DNA from: Gammaproteobacteria bacterium
GTDB lineage: Bacteria > Pseudomonadota > Gammaproteobacteria > JAJPIJ01
Assembly: GCA_022071965.1 (NCBI GenBank)
Contig: JAJVIQ010000005.1
Coordinates: 103,497-167,496 of the forward strand
Direction: 5' to 3'
Length of the DNA stretch: 64,000 nucleotides
In this document: piece by piece, positions 37,372-46,953 of the stretch
Layout: each line of letters opens with the position of its first letter
Position numbering within the stretch: position 1 is the stretch's first letter
Notes under the pieces: model-generated
Database searches by the model: none
What the model was told of the DNA's origin: nothing
The model's input: the letters and a program-made list of their open reading frames with translations, nothing else
Program-made: the position numbers and the translations under genes

Positions 37372-38114
37372 GCGGGTCAACGACGCATTTCGGCTTCAAG
37401 GAGGTCCCGGTCTCCGAGAAGCAGAGGCTGGTCGGCGAGGTCTTCTCCTCGGTCGCGACGCGCTATGACCTGATGAACGATTTGATGTCCATGGGGATGC
37501 ATCGCCTGTGGAAGCGTTTTGCCGTCGCGCACGCGGCGCTCAGGCAAGGCCAGCGCGTGCTGGACGTCGCGGGCGGCACCGGGGATCTCAGCGCGCGGCT
37601 TGCGCACGCCATCGGTCCCTCCGGGAGCGTCATCTGCGTGGACATCAATGGCGCGATGCTGGCTGTCGGCCGCAATCGCCTGCTCGATCGCGGCATCGCG
37701 CAGATTGTGCAATTCGTGCAGGCCAATGCGGAGATGCTGCCATTCGCCGACGGGAGCTTTGATGCGGTGACGATTGCATTCGGCCTGCGCAACGTCACCG
37801 ACAAGCAACGCGCGCTCGCCGCGATGCAGCGGGTGCTCAAGCCCGGAGGCAGACTGGTCGTGCTGGAGTTTTCGCAGTTGATGCTGCCGCGGTTGCGGCG
37901 CCTCTACGACGCCTATTCCTTCGGTGTCCTGCCGAGGCTTGGGGAGGTCGTCGCCGGCGACCGCGAAAGCTATCGGTATCTGGTCGAATCGATACGACGA
38001 CATCCCCCGCAGGCGGAGCTGGCGCGCATGATGGAGGCGGCGGGTCTGGAGCGCGTGGATTGGTGCAACCTGTCTGCCGGCGTTGTTGCCGTGCACCGGG
38101 GTTATCGTCTGTGA
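37368..38114 (+). CDS. ubiE: ubiquinone/menaquinone C-methyltransferase
   Basis: SAM-dependent methyltransferase of ubiquinone (and menaquinone) synthesis. Signatures are FSSVATRYDLMNDLMSMGMH, the SAM site DVAGGTGDLS and FGLRNVTDKQRAL. At 248 aa it matches UbiE. The start overlaps the DUF971 stop by four bases and the stop overlaps the ubiJ start. It is part of the conserved ubiE-ubiJ-ubiB set. Confidence 0.97.
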   Translation: MSGSTTHFGFKEVPVSEKQRLVGEVFSSVATRYDLMNDLMSMGMHRLWKRFAVAHAALRQGQRVLDVAGGTGDLSARLAHAIGPSGSVICVDINGAMLAVGRNRLLDRGIAQIVQFVQANAEMLPFADGSFDAVTIAFGLRNVTDKQRALAAMQRVLKPGGRLVVLEFSQLMLPRLRRLYDAYSFGVLPRLGEVVAGDRESYRYLVESIRRHPPQAELARMMEAAGLERVDWCNLSAGVVAVHRGYRL

Positions 38115-38749
38115 TTTCCGTCGACCCCGCGACCATCGAGACGCGGGTGCTTCCGCACGTCGCCCGCGCCATCGCGCGGCTGTTGGAATTCGACATCGAT
38201 ACCCGTGACGCCCTCGGCCGCATGACCGGCCGGGTCATCGCCATCGACCTGACGGGCTTCGAGCGCAGCGTATATCTGCTGCCCCGGACCGACGGACTGG
38301 TCATTCGCCTGAGTCACGACGGGGAGGTTCACGTGCGTATTCGCGGATCCGTTTCCGGCTTCGCCCGGCTCGCCCGCAGTCGCGCCCGCAACGAACCCGT
38401 CCCCGCCGGCACCGTCGAGATCCTGGGCGATTTGAGCACCGCGCAGCAGGTACAGTCCCTGATCGGGCGCATCGACGTGGACTGGGAGGAGATGGCCTCG
38501 CGGCTGATCGGCGACGCTGGTGCGCGCAAGCTTGGCGTCTTCCTCCACGGCATGCGGCGCTGGGCGGGCGGCGGGGCCGAGTCCATGGCCGTGAATTTCT
38601 CCGAGTACGTGCGTTACGAGATCGAGGTCGTGCCGGACAGGGCGGCGGTGGAGGAATTCCTGCAGGATGTCGACGCCCTGCGCGCGGACGTGGACCGGCT
38701 TGCGGAGCGTGTCCGGCTCCTGCGGCTCAGGTTGGACGAGGCACGCTGA
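38111..38749 (+). CDS. ubiJ: ubiquinone biosynthesis accessory factor UbiJ
   Basis: The 212-aa protein has an SCP2-type lipid-binding domain in the N-terminal half and a C-terminal coiled coil (LRADVDRLAERVRLLRLRLD). In E. coli, UbiJ and UbiK organise the soluble complex that makes ubiquinone. The start is GTG at 38111, overlapping the ubiE stop (GTGA). Placement between ubiE and ubiB supports the call. Confidence 0.92.
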   Translation: MISVDPATIETRVLPHVARAIARLLEFDIDTRDALGRMTGRVIAIDLTGFERSVYLLPRTDGLVIRLSHDGEVHVRIRGSVSGFARLARSRARNEPVPAGTVEILGDLSTAQQVQSLIGRIDVDWEEMASRLIGDAGARKLGVFLHGMRRWAGGGAESMAVNFSEYVRYEIEVVPDRAAVEEFLQDVDALRADVDRLAERVRLLRLRLDEAR

Positions 38750-38754
38750 GGAAG

Positions 38755-40428
38755 ATGCGCATCATCACGCCAGCGCAGTTCGTGCGGTTGCTGTCGATAC
38801 AGCGGACTTTCATACGTCACGGCGTCGATGAGATCGTTCTGGGCATCCCTCTGCTGCGCTCGTTCCGATTTCTGCTTTATCTGCTGCCGTGGAACTGGCG
38901 GAGGCGAGATTTCGCGCCCACGGCGGTCCGCATCCGTCACGTTCTTGAAGAGCTCGGCCCCATTTATGTCAAGTTCGGGCAGATCCTCTCCACACGACGT
39001 GATCTGCTTCCCGACGACATCGCCGAGGAACTGGCGCGACTTCAGGATCGGGTTCCACCTTTCCCTGGCAACGAGGCGCGCGCAATAGTCGAGGAGGAGT
39101 ACGGGAAGCCGGTGCGGGAGGTGTTCAGCGAATTCGACGAGAAGCCGCTGGCCTCCGCATCGATTGCCCAGGTGCATGCCGCGCGCCTGAAGGACGGCCG
39201 CGAGGTCATCGTGAAGGTGGTACGGCCGGGGATACGCACCACGATAAAGCGCGATATCGGGCTGATGTATATCGTTGCCGACGGGCTGGAGCGGTATTGG
39301 TCCGAAGGCAGGCGCCTGCAGCCCACGGGCGTGGTCGCGGAATTCGAGAAGACCCTGCTCGATGAGCTCGACCTCTTGCGCGAGGCGGCCAATGCTTCGC
39401 AGCTGCGGCGCAACTTCAGGGAGGATCCCGCCATTCACGTCCCGGAGGTGATGTGGGAGCTGTGCCGCCGCAGGGTGATGGTGATGGAGCGGGTCTCCGG
39501 AATACGCGTGGACGACATCGCCGCCCTGAAGCGGGCCGGAATCGACATGCGGCGCCTTGCCGAGAAGGGCGTGGAGGTGTTCTTCACCCAGGTGTTCCGC
39601 GATCATTTCTTTCATGCGGACATGCACCCCGGGAATCTCTTCGTCGACCCGAGGGACGGCGGCCGGAACGCCCGATTCATACCGGTCGATTTCGGCATCA
39701 TGGGTTCGCTGAGTGACTTCGACCAGCGCTACCTGGCCGAGAACTTTCTCGCCTTCATGAATCGCGACTATCGGCGGGTGGCCGAGCTGCACGTCGAGTC
39801 CGGATGGGTGCCGGTGGACACGCGCGTGGATGAGTTCGAATTCTCGATCCGCTCGGTGTGCGAGCCCATATTCGATCGCCCCGTGAAGGACATATCGGTG
39901 GGGCACCTTCTGCTGCGTCTGTTTCAGACGGCCCAGCGTTTTCACATGAAGATCCTGCCGCAGTTGCTCCTGCTGCAGAAAACGCTCGTCAACGTCGAGG
40001 GCGTGGGCCGGCAGTTGTATCCGGATCTCGATCTCTGGGCGGCGGCGCGGCCGCCGCTGGAGCAATGGATGCGCCAGCGCGTGAGCATCCGAGCATTGGC
40101 AAGGTCCGCACGTGAGCGTCTTCCGGCCATCGCCGAAAGGCTGCCGGAGCTGCCGAAGGTCGCCTTCGACGTCCTCGAGCGCGCAAAGACCGGTCAGTTG
40201 AAGATGATCGTCCATGGGGATCAGCTCGACGAGCTGAAGGCCGAGGTGCGGCGATCCGGACGGCGCACGTCGCTGGCGGTCCTCGCGGCCTCGTTCATTG
40301 TCAGCGCTGCCGTCCTGGCCGTCACGGTAGATGAGTCGGTGCGGACGCTCTGGGGAGTACCGTGGCCGGTATGGCTCCTGGGCGCGCTGGCAGCGGGGCT
40401 GGTCGTGGTGCTGGTCAACGACGATTGA
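38755..40428 (+). CDS. ubiB: UbiB atypical kinase-like protein of ubiquinone synthesis
   Basis: The 557-aa protein is of the ABC1/ADCK/UbiB family, which has ATPase rather than classical kinase activity and is needed for coenzyme Q synthesis. The family KxGQ motif is in YVKFGQILSTRRDLLP. Ala-rich ATP-site residues are seen in ASASIAQVHAARL, and the metal-binding DFG is in VDFGIMG. Two C-terminal membrane helices (about residues 505-553) anchor it. It ends the plus-strand ubi operon. Confidence 0.96.
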   Translation: MRIITPAQFVRLLSIQRTFIRHGVDEIVLGIPLLRSFRFLLYLLPWNWRRRDFAPTAVRIRHVLEELGPIYVKFGQILSTRRDLLPDDIAEELARLQDRVPPFPGNEARAIVEEEYGKPVREVFSEFDEKPLASASIAQVHAARLKDGREVIVKVVRPGIRTTIKRDIGLMYIVADGLERYWSEGRRLQPTGVVAEFEKTLLDELDLLREAANASQLRRNFREDPAIHVPEVMWELCRRRVMVMERVSGIRVDDIAALKRAGIDMRRLAEKGVEVFFTQVFRDHFFHADMHPGNLFVDPRDGGRNARFIPVDFGIMGSLSDFDQRYLAENFLAFMNRDYRRVAELHVESGWVPVDTRVDEFEFSIRSVCEPIFDRPVKDISVGHLLLRLFQTAQRFHMKILPQLLLLQKTLVNVEGVGRQLYPDLDLWAAARPPLEQWMRQRVSIRALARSARERLPAIAERLPELPKVAFDVLERAKTGQLKMIVHGDQLDELKAEVRRSGRRTSLAVLAASFIVSAAVLAVTVDESVRTLWGVPWPVWLLGALAAGLVVVLVNDD

Positions 40429-40472
40429 CGGTCGGTGCGGCGCGCGTGCCGCGAGCGCTTCGCCCCTGCGCC

Positions 40473-40661
40473 TCAGGCCACGCCGTGGCACTTCTTGAAT
40501 TTCCTGCCGCTCCCGCACGGGCAGGGGTCGTTGCGACCGACGCCTCTCAGCGCGTTGCGGGCCGGCTGGGCCGCAACGCGATGGTCGTGGTGTTCGTGCT
40601 GGCAGCCCGGTCCGTGTATGTGCTCCTCACCGGCCTCGTCCGGTTTTCGATTCGTGCTCAT
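40473..40661 (-). CDS. SEC-C motif small protein
   Basis: The 62-aa protein has a His-rich N-terminal half ([14 protein letters not shown]) and a C-terminal zinc-binding SEC-C motif ([16 protein letters not shown]), like the end of SecA. It resembles small PBPRA1643-type SWIM/SEC-C proteins of unknown function and may bind metal. Its start overlaps the stop of the YajL-like gene by four bases. Confidence 0.85.
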   Translation of the reverse strand: MSTNRKPDEAGEEHIHGPGCQHEHHDHRVAAQPARNALRGVGRNDPCPCGSGRKFKKCHGVA

Positions 40662-41263
40662 CTATTCACCTCCGCCGTGGCGGATGGCGCCGCCGCCTGC
40701 ATCTCCTCGCGTCCTGGTCGCACGAGGCCGCGCTCGACCTCCGCGCGCTTCTCCGCTCCCACGAGCCGTTCTATCAGCGCCAGCGCGAAGTCCATCGCCG
40801 TGCCCGGACCGCGGGATGTGATGATGTCTCCGTCCACGGCTACCGGTTCGCCCGTAATGCGCATGCCTGGAACGTTCATGTTGTCCAGCACCCCCGGGTA
40901 GGCGGTGACGCGCCGGCCGATGAGCATTCCCATGCTCGCGAGCACCTTGGGTGCGGCGCAGATCGCGGCCACGGGGCGCCTGGCGTCGTTCGTCTTCTTG
41001 ACGATCTCGCGGATGCGCATGTCGGCGTTGAGGTGATCGGCCCCCGGCAGGCCGCCGGGGAGCACCACCATGTCATATTGGTGATCGATCGCGGCCCCGA
41101 GAGTGGTGTCCGGGATCAACACGACGCCCCGGCTGGCCTTCACCGGCTTGTCGTCGAGGCCAGCGGTCACGACGGTAATGCCGGCGCGCCGCAGCAGGTC
41201 GATGACGGTGACCGCTTCCAGTTCTTCGCAGCCCTGGGCTAGCGGGACGAGGACAGTTGCCAT
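40658..41263 (-). CDS. DJ-1/PfpI family protein, YajL-like
   Basis: The 201-aa protein has the DJ-1 fold. The nucleophile-elbow cysteine is in [14 protein letters not shown] near residue 105, and the conserved Glu is in QGCEELEAV. Family members act in oxidative stress or as glyoxalase/deglycase-type enzymes, with the exact activity debated. It carries about 15 extra C-terminal residues. It overlaps the polysaccharide deacetylase-like gene upstream by 25 bases. Confidence 0.9.
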   Translation of the reverse strand: MATVLVPLAQGCEELEAVTVIDLLRRAGITVVTAGLDDKPVKASRGVVLIPDTTLGAAIDHQYDMVVLPGGLPGADHLNADMRIREIVKKTNDARRPVAAICAAPKVLASMGMLIGRRVTAYPGVLDNMNVPGMRITGEPVAVDGDIITSRGPGTAMDFALALIERLVGAEKRAEVERGLVRPGREEMQAAAPSATAEVNR

Positions 41264-42051
41264 GATGCGGGACTCCGCTGTTGCAGGATGAGCAGATCGG
41301 GCAGGCGTACCAGCCTCACGCCGTGGCGTTCCAGGCTGGGCAGGGTCTCCTCCAGTACGCTCAGCGTGTCCTGGCGAGGATGGCCGATGGCGAGTGCATG
41401 ACCATCCCGGCGGGCGCGCGTGACGAGCTCGTAGAACTGCCGACGCGCGTAATCCTTCCCGCGCTCGTTGTCGAGAAAGACGTCCCGGCTGAGGAACGGC
41501 AGTCGCTCCGCGTGCGCCGCGAGTCTCGCGACGGTGCGGGGTGTGGTCCGGCTATCGACGTAGATCAGATTTCCCTGCTCGCGCAGTGCCTCCATCACCC
41601 AATGCATCGGTTGGCCCTGCGCGGTGAGCAGGCTGCCCATATGATTGTTCGCGCCGATTGCGTGCGGTACGCTGGCGAGGTTGTCGATAACCGTCCGCAA
41701 CACGTCTTCGCGTGTCATCCCGCTCATGATCGCGCCATCGCCCAGCGCGCGACTGCCGTCCAGCGCCTCCATCGGCAGATGCAGCAGCACGTCCTTGCCG
41801 AGTTCGTGTGCCTTCTCGGCCAGTATGCGTGCGGAGGGAGTGCGCGGAAGTACCGAATAGGCGATCGGGCCCGGCAGCGCGAGCGCCCGCAGTCCGTCAT
41901 GCCGGCTGTATCCCAGGTCATCGATAATGATGCCGATTGCCGGCAACGCATCCGCGCGATCCTCCGCCAATGCCGCGCCCGATCCCAGTAGCAGGCTTGT
42001 CCATGCCATCGCCCGGGCGAGCCGGGACAGCGGCGCGGGCGAGCGCTTCAT
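41239..42051 (-). CDS. divergent polysaccharide deacetylase family protein (YibQ-like)
   Basis: The 270-aa exported protein has a signal peptide (about residues 1-29). The domain begins IGIIIDDLGYSRHDGLRAL and contains DVLLHLPMEALDG and GANNHMGSLLT, typical of the PF04748 group near the NodB deacetylases. In E. coli, yibQ follows envC, as here with ctpA inserted. Catalysis and substrate are unproven; a cell-wall role is inferred from the neighbours. Confidence 0.9.
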   Translation of the reverse strand: MKRSPAPLSRLARAMAWTSLLLGSGAALAEDRADALPAIGIIIDDLGYSRHDGLRALALPGPIAYSVLPRTPSARILAEKAHELGKDVLLHLPMEALDGSRALGDGAIMSGMTREDVLRTVIDNLASVPHAIGANNHMGSLLTAQGQPMHWVMEALREQGNLIYVDSRTTPRTVARLAAHAERLPFLSRDVFLDNERGKDYARRQFYELVTRARRDGHALAIGHPRQDTLSVLEETLPSLERHGVRLVRLPDLLILQQRSPASWQLSSSR

Positions 42052-42057
42052 CGGAGC

Positions 42058-43422
42058 CTACCTCGCGCTGCGTTCGCGCAGCAGGACCATGCCCTTCAGC
42101 ATATTGAGGGCCTCGTGCAGTTCGTAGTCGCTGTCCTGTGGAGAGGATTCATCGGGCTTGCCGCCGTCCGTCGTCGGGCCGTGTGATTTCCGGCCATCCG
42201 GCTGTCTGTCGTTGCTGAGGTGGCGGCTGAGGTCGCTTTCGCGGACGCCGCCGGACATATCCTCACCGACGGACGCAATCGTGACGTTGCGCAGCGTGAT
42301 GTCCGGCGTGATGCCCTGCGCCTGAATCGATCGTCCGCTGGGGGTGTAGTAGCGGGCCGTGGTGATCTTCAGCGCCGCGCCGTTGTTCATCGGCAGGATG
42401 GTCTGCACCGAGCCCTTTCCGAACGTCTGGCTCCCCATGATCACCGCGCGCTGGCTGTCCTGCAGCGCCCCGGCGACGATCTCCGAAGCCGAGGCAGACC
42501 CTCCGTTCACGAGCACGACGATCGGGGCGCCATTGAGGAGATCGCCTGCCTTGGCGGAGAACTCCAGCTGTGAATCCTTCACACGCCCCTCCGTGTAGAC
42601 AATCTTGCCATTCCCCATGAAGGCGTCGCACACCTCGACCGCGGCGTTGAGCACGCCGCCGGGGTTGTTGCGCAGGTCCAGCACGAGTCCCTTGAGCTTA
42701 TTGCCGGTGTCCTTCTGCAGCTTGCCGATCGACCGGACGAGATCCTCACCAGTGTGCTGCTGGAAGTGCGATATGCGCACGTAGCCGAAGCCGGCATCGA
42801 GGGTGCGCTCCTTGACACTGTCGACCTTGATGGTGTCCCGGACAATATTGAACTCCAGCGGCTGATCCTTGCCCTGTCGCATTATCGTCAGCTTGATCGG
42901 AGAACCCGGGCGCCCCCGCATCTTCTCGACGGCATCGTTGAGCGACATGCCCTTCGTCGGCGTATCGTCTATCTTGACGATGATGTCACCGGCTTCGACA
43001 CCGGCCTTCTGGGCTGGCGTGTCGTCGATCGGCGCGATCACCTTGACGAATCCATCTTCGATGCCGACCTCGATCCCCAGGCCGCCGAACTCGCCCGTCG
43101 TGCCTTCCTGCAGGGTCTTGTATTCCTCCGGGTCAAGATACGCCGAATGCGGATCCAGGCCGTTTATCATTCCCTTGATCGAATTCTCCAGCAGGGTCTT
43201 GTCCTTGACATCCTCCACGTAATCGCTCTTGACCTTGGCGAACACCTCGGTGAAGACCCGCAGGTCTTCCAGGGGCAGGTCCGAGGCCCCCGAGGGCGCC
43301 GGCGCCGCGGTCGTCGTTGCCGCAGTCTCGGCCGCGGCATTGTCCTGGGCACGCGACAACGGCGGCATGCCAGCCAGAATGCCGGCGGTGATCGGGAGAA
43401 CATAACGCAGGATGAGTTTCAT
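42058..43422 (-). CDS. ctpA: C-terminal processing peptidase, S41 family
   Basis: Periplasmic serine protease of 454 aa with a signal peptide and a PDZ domain (GLGIEVGIEDGFVKVIAPID region, about residues 95-180). The S41 core has the catalytic Ser in NGGSASASEIVAGA and Lys in QTFGKGSVQ. CtpA-type proteases control peptidoglycan hydrolases in Pseudomonas, which fits the location right after envC. The C-terminal 60 residues are charged and probably disordered. Confidence 0.95.
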   Translation of the reverse strand: MKLILRYVLPITAGILAGMPPLSRAQDNAAAETAATTTAAPAPSGASDLPLEDLRVFTEVFAKVKSDYVEDVKDKTLLENSIKGMINGLDPHSAYLDPEEYKTLQEGTTGEFGGLGIEVGIEDGFVKVIAPIDDTPAQKAGVEAGDIIVKIDDTPTKGMSLNDAVEKMRGRPGSPIKLTIMRQGKDQPLEFNIVRDTIKVDSVKERTLDAGFGYVRISHFQQHTGEDLVRSIGKLQKDTGNKLKGLVLDLRNNPGGVLNAAVEVCDAFMGNGKIVYTEGRVKDSQLEFSAKAGDLLNGAPIVVLVNGGSASASEIVAGALQDSQRAVIMGSQTFGKGSVQTILPMNNGAALKITTARYYTPSGRSIQAQGITPDITLRNVTIASVGEDMSGGVRESDLSRHLSNDRQPDGRKSHGPTTDGGKPDESSPQDSDYELHEALNMLKGMVLLRERSAR

Positions 43423-43640
43423 GAACCGGAACTCCGTCGCGCTGACGCGATGTTGTTTGAGGATGCTGCAAGTCCTGCTTCGGCTCGGCGGCTCGGCGGC
43501 GCGGCGCGCCGGATGCTCCCGGCGGCGGCAGGCGGCTCGTTGGGACTCGCTGCCGTTCGGCCGACCGCGCGCGAAAGCCCGGGCAAGGCGTGGTTACGAA
43601 GCATAAGCGGGGCCCGGATGGCAGGCAACAATGCGACCGG

Positions 43641-44777
43641 CTAGCGGCACCATTTTGCGGGGTCCACGGGTTCGCCGTTGTGGCGTATGCCGAAATACAG
43701 CCCGCTGGCCCGTTGCCCGCCGCTGTCGCCGACACTGGCGATCTGTTCCCCGGCGATTACGGTGGCCCCCGCCTTGGTGCTGAGGGACTGGTTGTGGCCG
43801 TAGAGACTCAGGTAGCCCTGGCCGTGGTCGATGATAATCAGCAGGCCGAAGCCCTGGAACCAATCGGCAAACCGGACCCGCCCGGCGCCGATCGCGCGCA
43901 CCGGCGAACCTGCGGCAGCCTCGATGTACACCCCGTGATGGCGCAGTCCGGATGCCTTCGCATCGGCCGCCGTGAAGTTGTTGACGATCTTGCCGGTGGT
44001 TGGCCAGGGCACCCGCCCCCGCAAGCCGTTCAACGCGGGCTGCGTCCCGGCGGCGGCACTCGATTCCGCGGGCAGGGAATAGAGCAGCTTTTCCAGTTCG
44101 CGCTTCGAGGACCGGAGGGAGTTCAGCGCGTCGTCTCGGTCCGAGATCTGTTCGTTCAGGGCCGCGAGCGTCTGCCGGCGTTCGGCACGCAGCCGTTCGA
44201 TCTCGGCGATCGTCGCGGTCTGCTCGGATTCCAGGGAGAGCAACTTCTCCGTCTCCAGGCGAGTGTTCTCGGCGATGATCGCCGTATTCCTGAGCTTGCT
44301 TGCGGACGCGGCGACGCGTTGCAGCCGGGCACGGACGAAGTATTCGTGGTAGGCGAGAACGCGGGTGACCCGCGCCGGCTCATCCTGGCCGAGGATCAAG
44401 CGGAGAGCCTGCTCGCGTCCGGCGGCGTAATGGGAGCGCACGACGCGGGCGAGGGACGCGCGCTCGCCATCCAAGGTGGCACTGCCGCGTTCACCCTCGG
44501 CGATCAGCTGTTGCAGTCTTGCCTGGCGCTCCTTCATTCTCGCGCGCAGGGTTGCGAGCTGTTTGCTGGCCGCCGCGAGTTCCAGTTCCTGCTTCCTGAG
44601 GTCGTTCAGGGCCTGGGCGGCATCGGCCTTCAGCCGTTTCTTCTCGGTGACCGTCTCCTTGATGCGGGACCGCAATTCATCGAGTTCGGCGCGGCCCGGG
44701 TTCTCCTGCGGGAGGGCGGGCAGTGCGAAGCACAGCAGTACCAAGAGGGCCCCGGCGTTACGAACGCGCAGGTGCAC
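43641..44777 (-). CDS. envC: murein hydrolase activator EnvC
   Basis: The 378-aa periplasmic protein has a signal peptide, a long coiled coil (about residues 25-250) and a C-terminal LytM domain. The LytM domain lacks the zinc ligands: HHGVYIEA replaces HxGxD and SGLYFGIR replaces HxH. This is the normal degenerate state of EnvC, which activates amidases AmiA/AmiB at the division site rather than cutting wall itself. It sits between gpmI and ctpA as in many gammaproteobacteria. Confidence 0.94.
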   Translation of the reverse strand: MHLRVRNAGALLVLLCFALPALPQENPGRAELDELRSRIKETVTEKKRLKADAAQALNDLRKQELELAAASKQLATLRARMKERQARLQQLIAEGERGSATLDGERASLARVVRSHYAAGREQALRLILGQDEPARVTRVLAYHEYFVRARLQRVAASASKLRNTAIIAENTRLETEKLLSLESEQTATIAEIERLRAERRQTLAALNEQISDRDDALNSLRSSKRELEKLLYSLPAESSAAAGTQPALNGLRGRVPWPTTGKIVNNFTAADAKASGLRHHGVYIEAAAGSPVRAIGAGRVRFADWFQGFGLLIIIDHGQGYLSLYGHNQSLSTKAGATVIAGEQIASVGDSGGQRASGLYFGIRHNGEPVDPAKWCR

Positions 44778-44780
44778 GGC

Positions 44781-46421
44781 CTAGGCGGAGGCCCGTATGG
44801 GCTCCTGGCCGGTTTCGGTCGATTCCGTCGCCGTCACCGATTTCGGGATGACCAGGGCGCGCCCCGTCATCTCCGCGGGAGGAGCAAGTCCCATGATGCT
44901 GAGCATGGTTGGGGCAATATCGCTCAAGGTCCCGTCGTTCGCCATTGTCGCCTCGCGGCCAATATACACCAGCGGCACCGGATTTCTGGTATGCGCGGTG
45001 TGCGTCTGTCCGACGACCTTCTTGGTGGACACTTCGCGCATCTTCTCGGCGTTGCCGTGATCGGCGGTGATCAGGATCTCCATCCCCGCCGCCCGGGCGG
45101 CCTCCTCGATGCGGCCGAGGCAGTGATCCAGGGTCTCGATCGCCTTCACCGCTGCCTCGAACACGCCGGTGTGGCCCACCATGTCGGCGTTCGCGAAATT
45201 GCAGATGATGGCGCCGTAGCGGCGGCTCTCGATGGCCTTGATCAGCTCGTCGGTGACCTCCGCCGCGCTCATCTCCGGCTTCTGATCGTAGGTCGCGACA
45301 TGGGGCGAAGGAATCAGTATGCGGTCCTCCCCCTGAAACACCCGCTCGTCGCCGCCATTGAAGAAAAACGTGACGTGCGCGTACTTCTCCGTCTCGGCAA
45401 TTCGCAGCTGATGGATGCCGAGACCGGCGATGTATTCGCCGAAGGAGTTCTTGATGCGCGAGGGCGGATAGACGACGGGAACCTGGAAGTCATCGCTGTA
45501 GCTGGTCATCGTGATGAAATTCTGCGGCGCCGGAACGCGGGCACGCTTGAAGCCGGTGAAGAACGGCTCGATGAAGGCCTGCGTCAGCTGCCGGGCCCGA
45601 TCGGCGCGGAAATTCGCGAAGACGATCACGTCGCCGTCTTCGATCCGCGCACGCGGTTGATCGCGCGGGATGATGGCCGTGGAGCGCATGAACTCGTCGG
45701 TCTCGTTGCGGTGGTAGGCCTGATCCAGCGCAATGAGCGGATCGGCGGCCTCGTACATCGCCAGCCCGTCGACGATGAGGTTGTAGGCGGCCTCCGTGCG
45801 CCCCCAGTTCTTGTTGCGGTCCATCGCGAAGTACCGTCCGATGATGCTGGCGATCCGCCCGCAGCGGCCCAGCTCGGTGAACTTCATCATTACCCGCTGG
45901 ATGGAATTGGCGGCGCTCTTGGGCGGGGTATCCCGACCGTCGAGGAACGCGTGCACGTACACGCGCCTGACGCCGCTTCGCGCCGCCATCTCCATGAGGG
46001 CGAGGACATGATCCTCGTGGCTGTGCACCCCGCCCGGCGAGAGGAGTCCGAGTATGTGCACGGCCTTGCCCCCGGAGGCGGCCTTGCCGAAGGCGGCGAG
46101 CAGGGTTCCGTTCTCGAAGAAATGGCCGTCTTCGATGGCCTTCCCTATGCGCGTGAGCTCCTGATCGATGACGCGTCCGGCCCCGAGGTGCATGTGACCC
46201 ACCTCCGAGTTGCCCATCTGCTCGTTCGGCAATCCCACGTCTATGCCGGAGGCGCTGATGAGCATGTGTGGGCAGTTTTCCCAGAGCCGATCCCACACGG
46301 GCTTGTTGGCGTTGTGGATGGCGTTGTACTGGGTGTTGTCGCTGTAGCCCCATCCGTCGAGGATGATGAGCAGCAGCGGCTGGTGCGGGGGTGTCATCGC
46401 TGTCGAGTACGCTCCGTCCAT
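44781..46421 (-). CDS. gpmI: 2,3-bisphosphoglycerate-independent phosphoglycerate mutase
   Basis: Mn-dependent glycolytic mutase of the alkaline phosphatase superfamily. The metal site starts with LDGWGYSDN and the catalytic Ser is in NSEVGHMHLGAGR. Further ligands are in TADHGNAE and GQTHTAHT. It is 546 aa from 46421; an ATG at 46397 gives 538 aa, nearer the usual 510-520. Neither start has a strong Shine-Dalgarno. It is divergent from the rhodanese gene with a 67-base gap. Confidence 0.96.
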   Translation of the reverse strand: MDGAYSTAMTPPHQPLLLIILDGWGYSDNTQYNAIHNANKPVWDRLWENCPHMLISASGIDVGLPNEQMGNSEVGHMHLGAGRVIDQELTRIGKAIEDGHFFENGTLLAAFGKAASGGKAVHILGLLSPGGVHSHEDHVLALMEMAARSGVRRVYVHAFLDGRDTPPKSAANSIQRVMMKFTELGRCGRIASIIGRYFAMDRNKNWGRTEAAYNLIVDGLAMYEAADPLIALDQAYHRNETDEFMRSTAIIPRDQPRARIEDGDVIVFANFRADRARQLTQAFIEPFFTGFKRARVPAPQNFITMTSYSDDFQVPVVYPPSRIKNSFGEYIAGLGIHQLRIAETEKYAHVTFFFNGGDERVFQGEDRILIPSPHVATYDQKPEMSAAEVTDELIKAIESRRYGAIICNFANADMVGHTGVFEAAVKAIETLDHCLGRIEEAARAAGMEILITADHGNAEKMREVSTKKVVGQTHTAHTRNPVPLVYIGREATMANDGTLSDIAPTMLSIMGLAPPAEMTGRALVIPKSVTATESTETGQEPIRASA

Positions 46422-46488
46422 TACGCCCGAAAAAGATAAAAGTGTATCATGAATCCCAATTCACACCCCGGGGCGCATGAGCTAACCC

Positions 46489-46914
46489 ATGGAACAATCT
46501 GGAGAATTTGTCACAAATCATTGGATCCTGTTCACCGCGCTCGCGGTCGTCCTGGTGCTGCTGGTCAACGAGCTCGCGGGTGGAATCGGCCGGGCTGTGA
46601 AGGAGATTTCTCCGCAGCAGGCTGTTCAGCTGATGAACAGGGAGGGGGCCACGATCCTCGACGTTCGTGACTCCGGCGATTTCCAGGCGGGTCATATCGT
46701 CGGGGCGATCAATATCCCCGAGGCCAGGATTCCGGAGCGCCTGCGAGAGCTGGAGGCGGCGCGGGAGAAGCCGTTGCTTCTGTATTGCAGCACCGGTATG
46801 GTGTCCGGCCGCACGGGGTCGCTGCTGAAGAAACACGGCTTCGGCCGACTCTATTCGCTGCGCGGCGGCATCTCGGCGTGGCAACAGGAGAATTTCCCCG
46901 TCGCCCGCGATTAA
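46489..46914 (+). CDS. membrane-anchored rhodanese-like protein (YibN type)
   Basis: The 141-aa protein has one N-terminal membrane segment (residues 11-29) and a rhodanese domain with the sulfur-accepting Cys in YCSTGMVSG near residue 101. In E. coli, yibN is followed by grxC and secB. Here secB follows directly with a 39-base gap and no glutaredoxin gene. Function is not established, and links to protein export have been proposed from its position. Confidence 0.9.
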   Translation: MEQSGEFVTNHWILFTALAVVLVLLVNELAGGIGRAVKEISPQQAVQLMNREGATILDVRDSGDFQAGHIVGAINIPEARIPERLRELEAAREKPLLLYCSTGMVSGRTGSLLKKHGFGRLYSLRGGISAWQQENFPVARD

Positions 46915-46953
46915 TCACGTCCAGCAACGAATCCCCAGTGAAAGAGACCAACG

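Noticed and set aside
43641..44777. EnvC LytM domain lacking zinc ligands considered as a broken gene
   Set aside because: Loss of the ligands is the normal state of EnvC-type amidase activators, and the rest of the frame is intact.
43590..46439. Very long open frame (about 950 codons) on the plus strand opposite envC and gpmI
   Set aside because: It is antisense to two well-supported genes, has no recognisable domains and reflects the high GC content, which suppresses stop codons in other frames.
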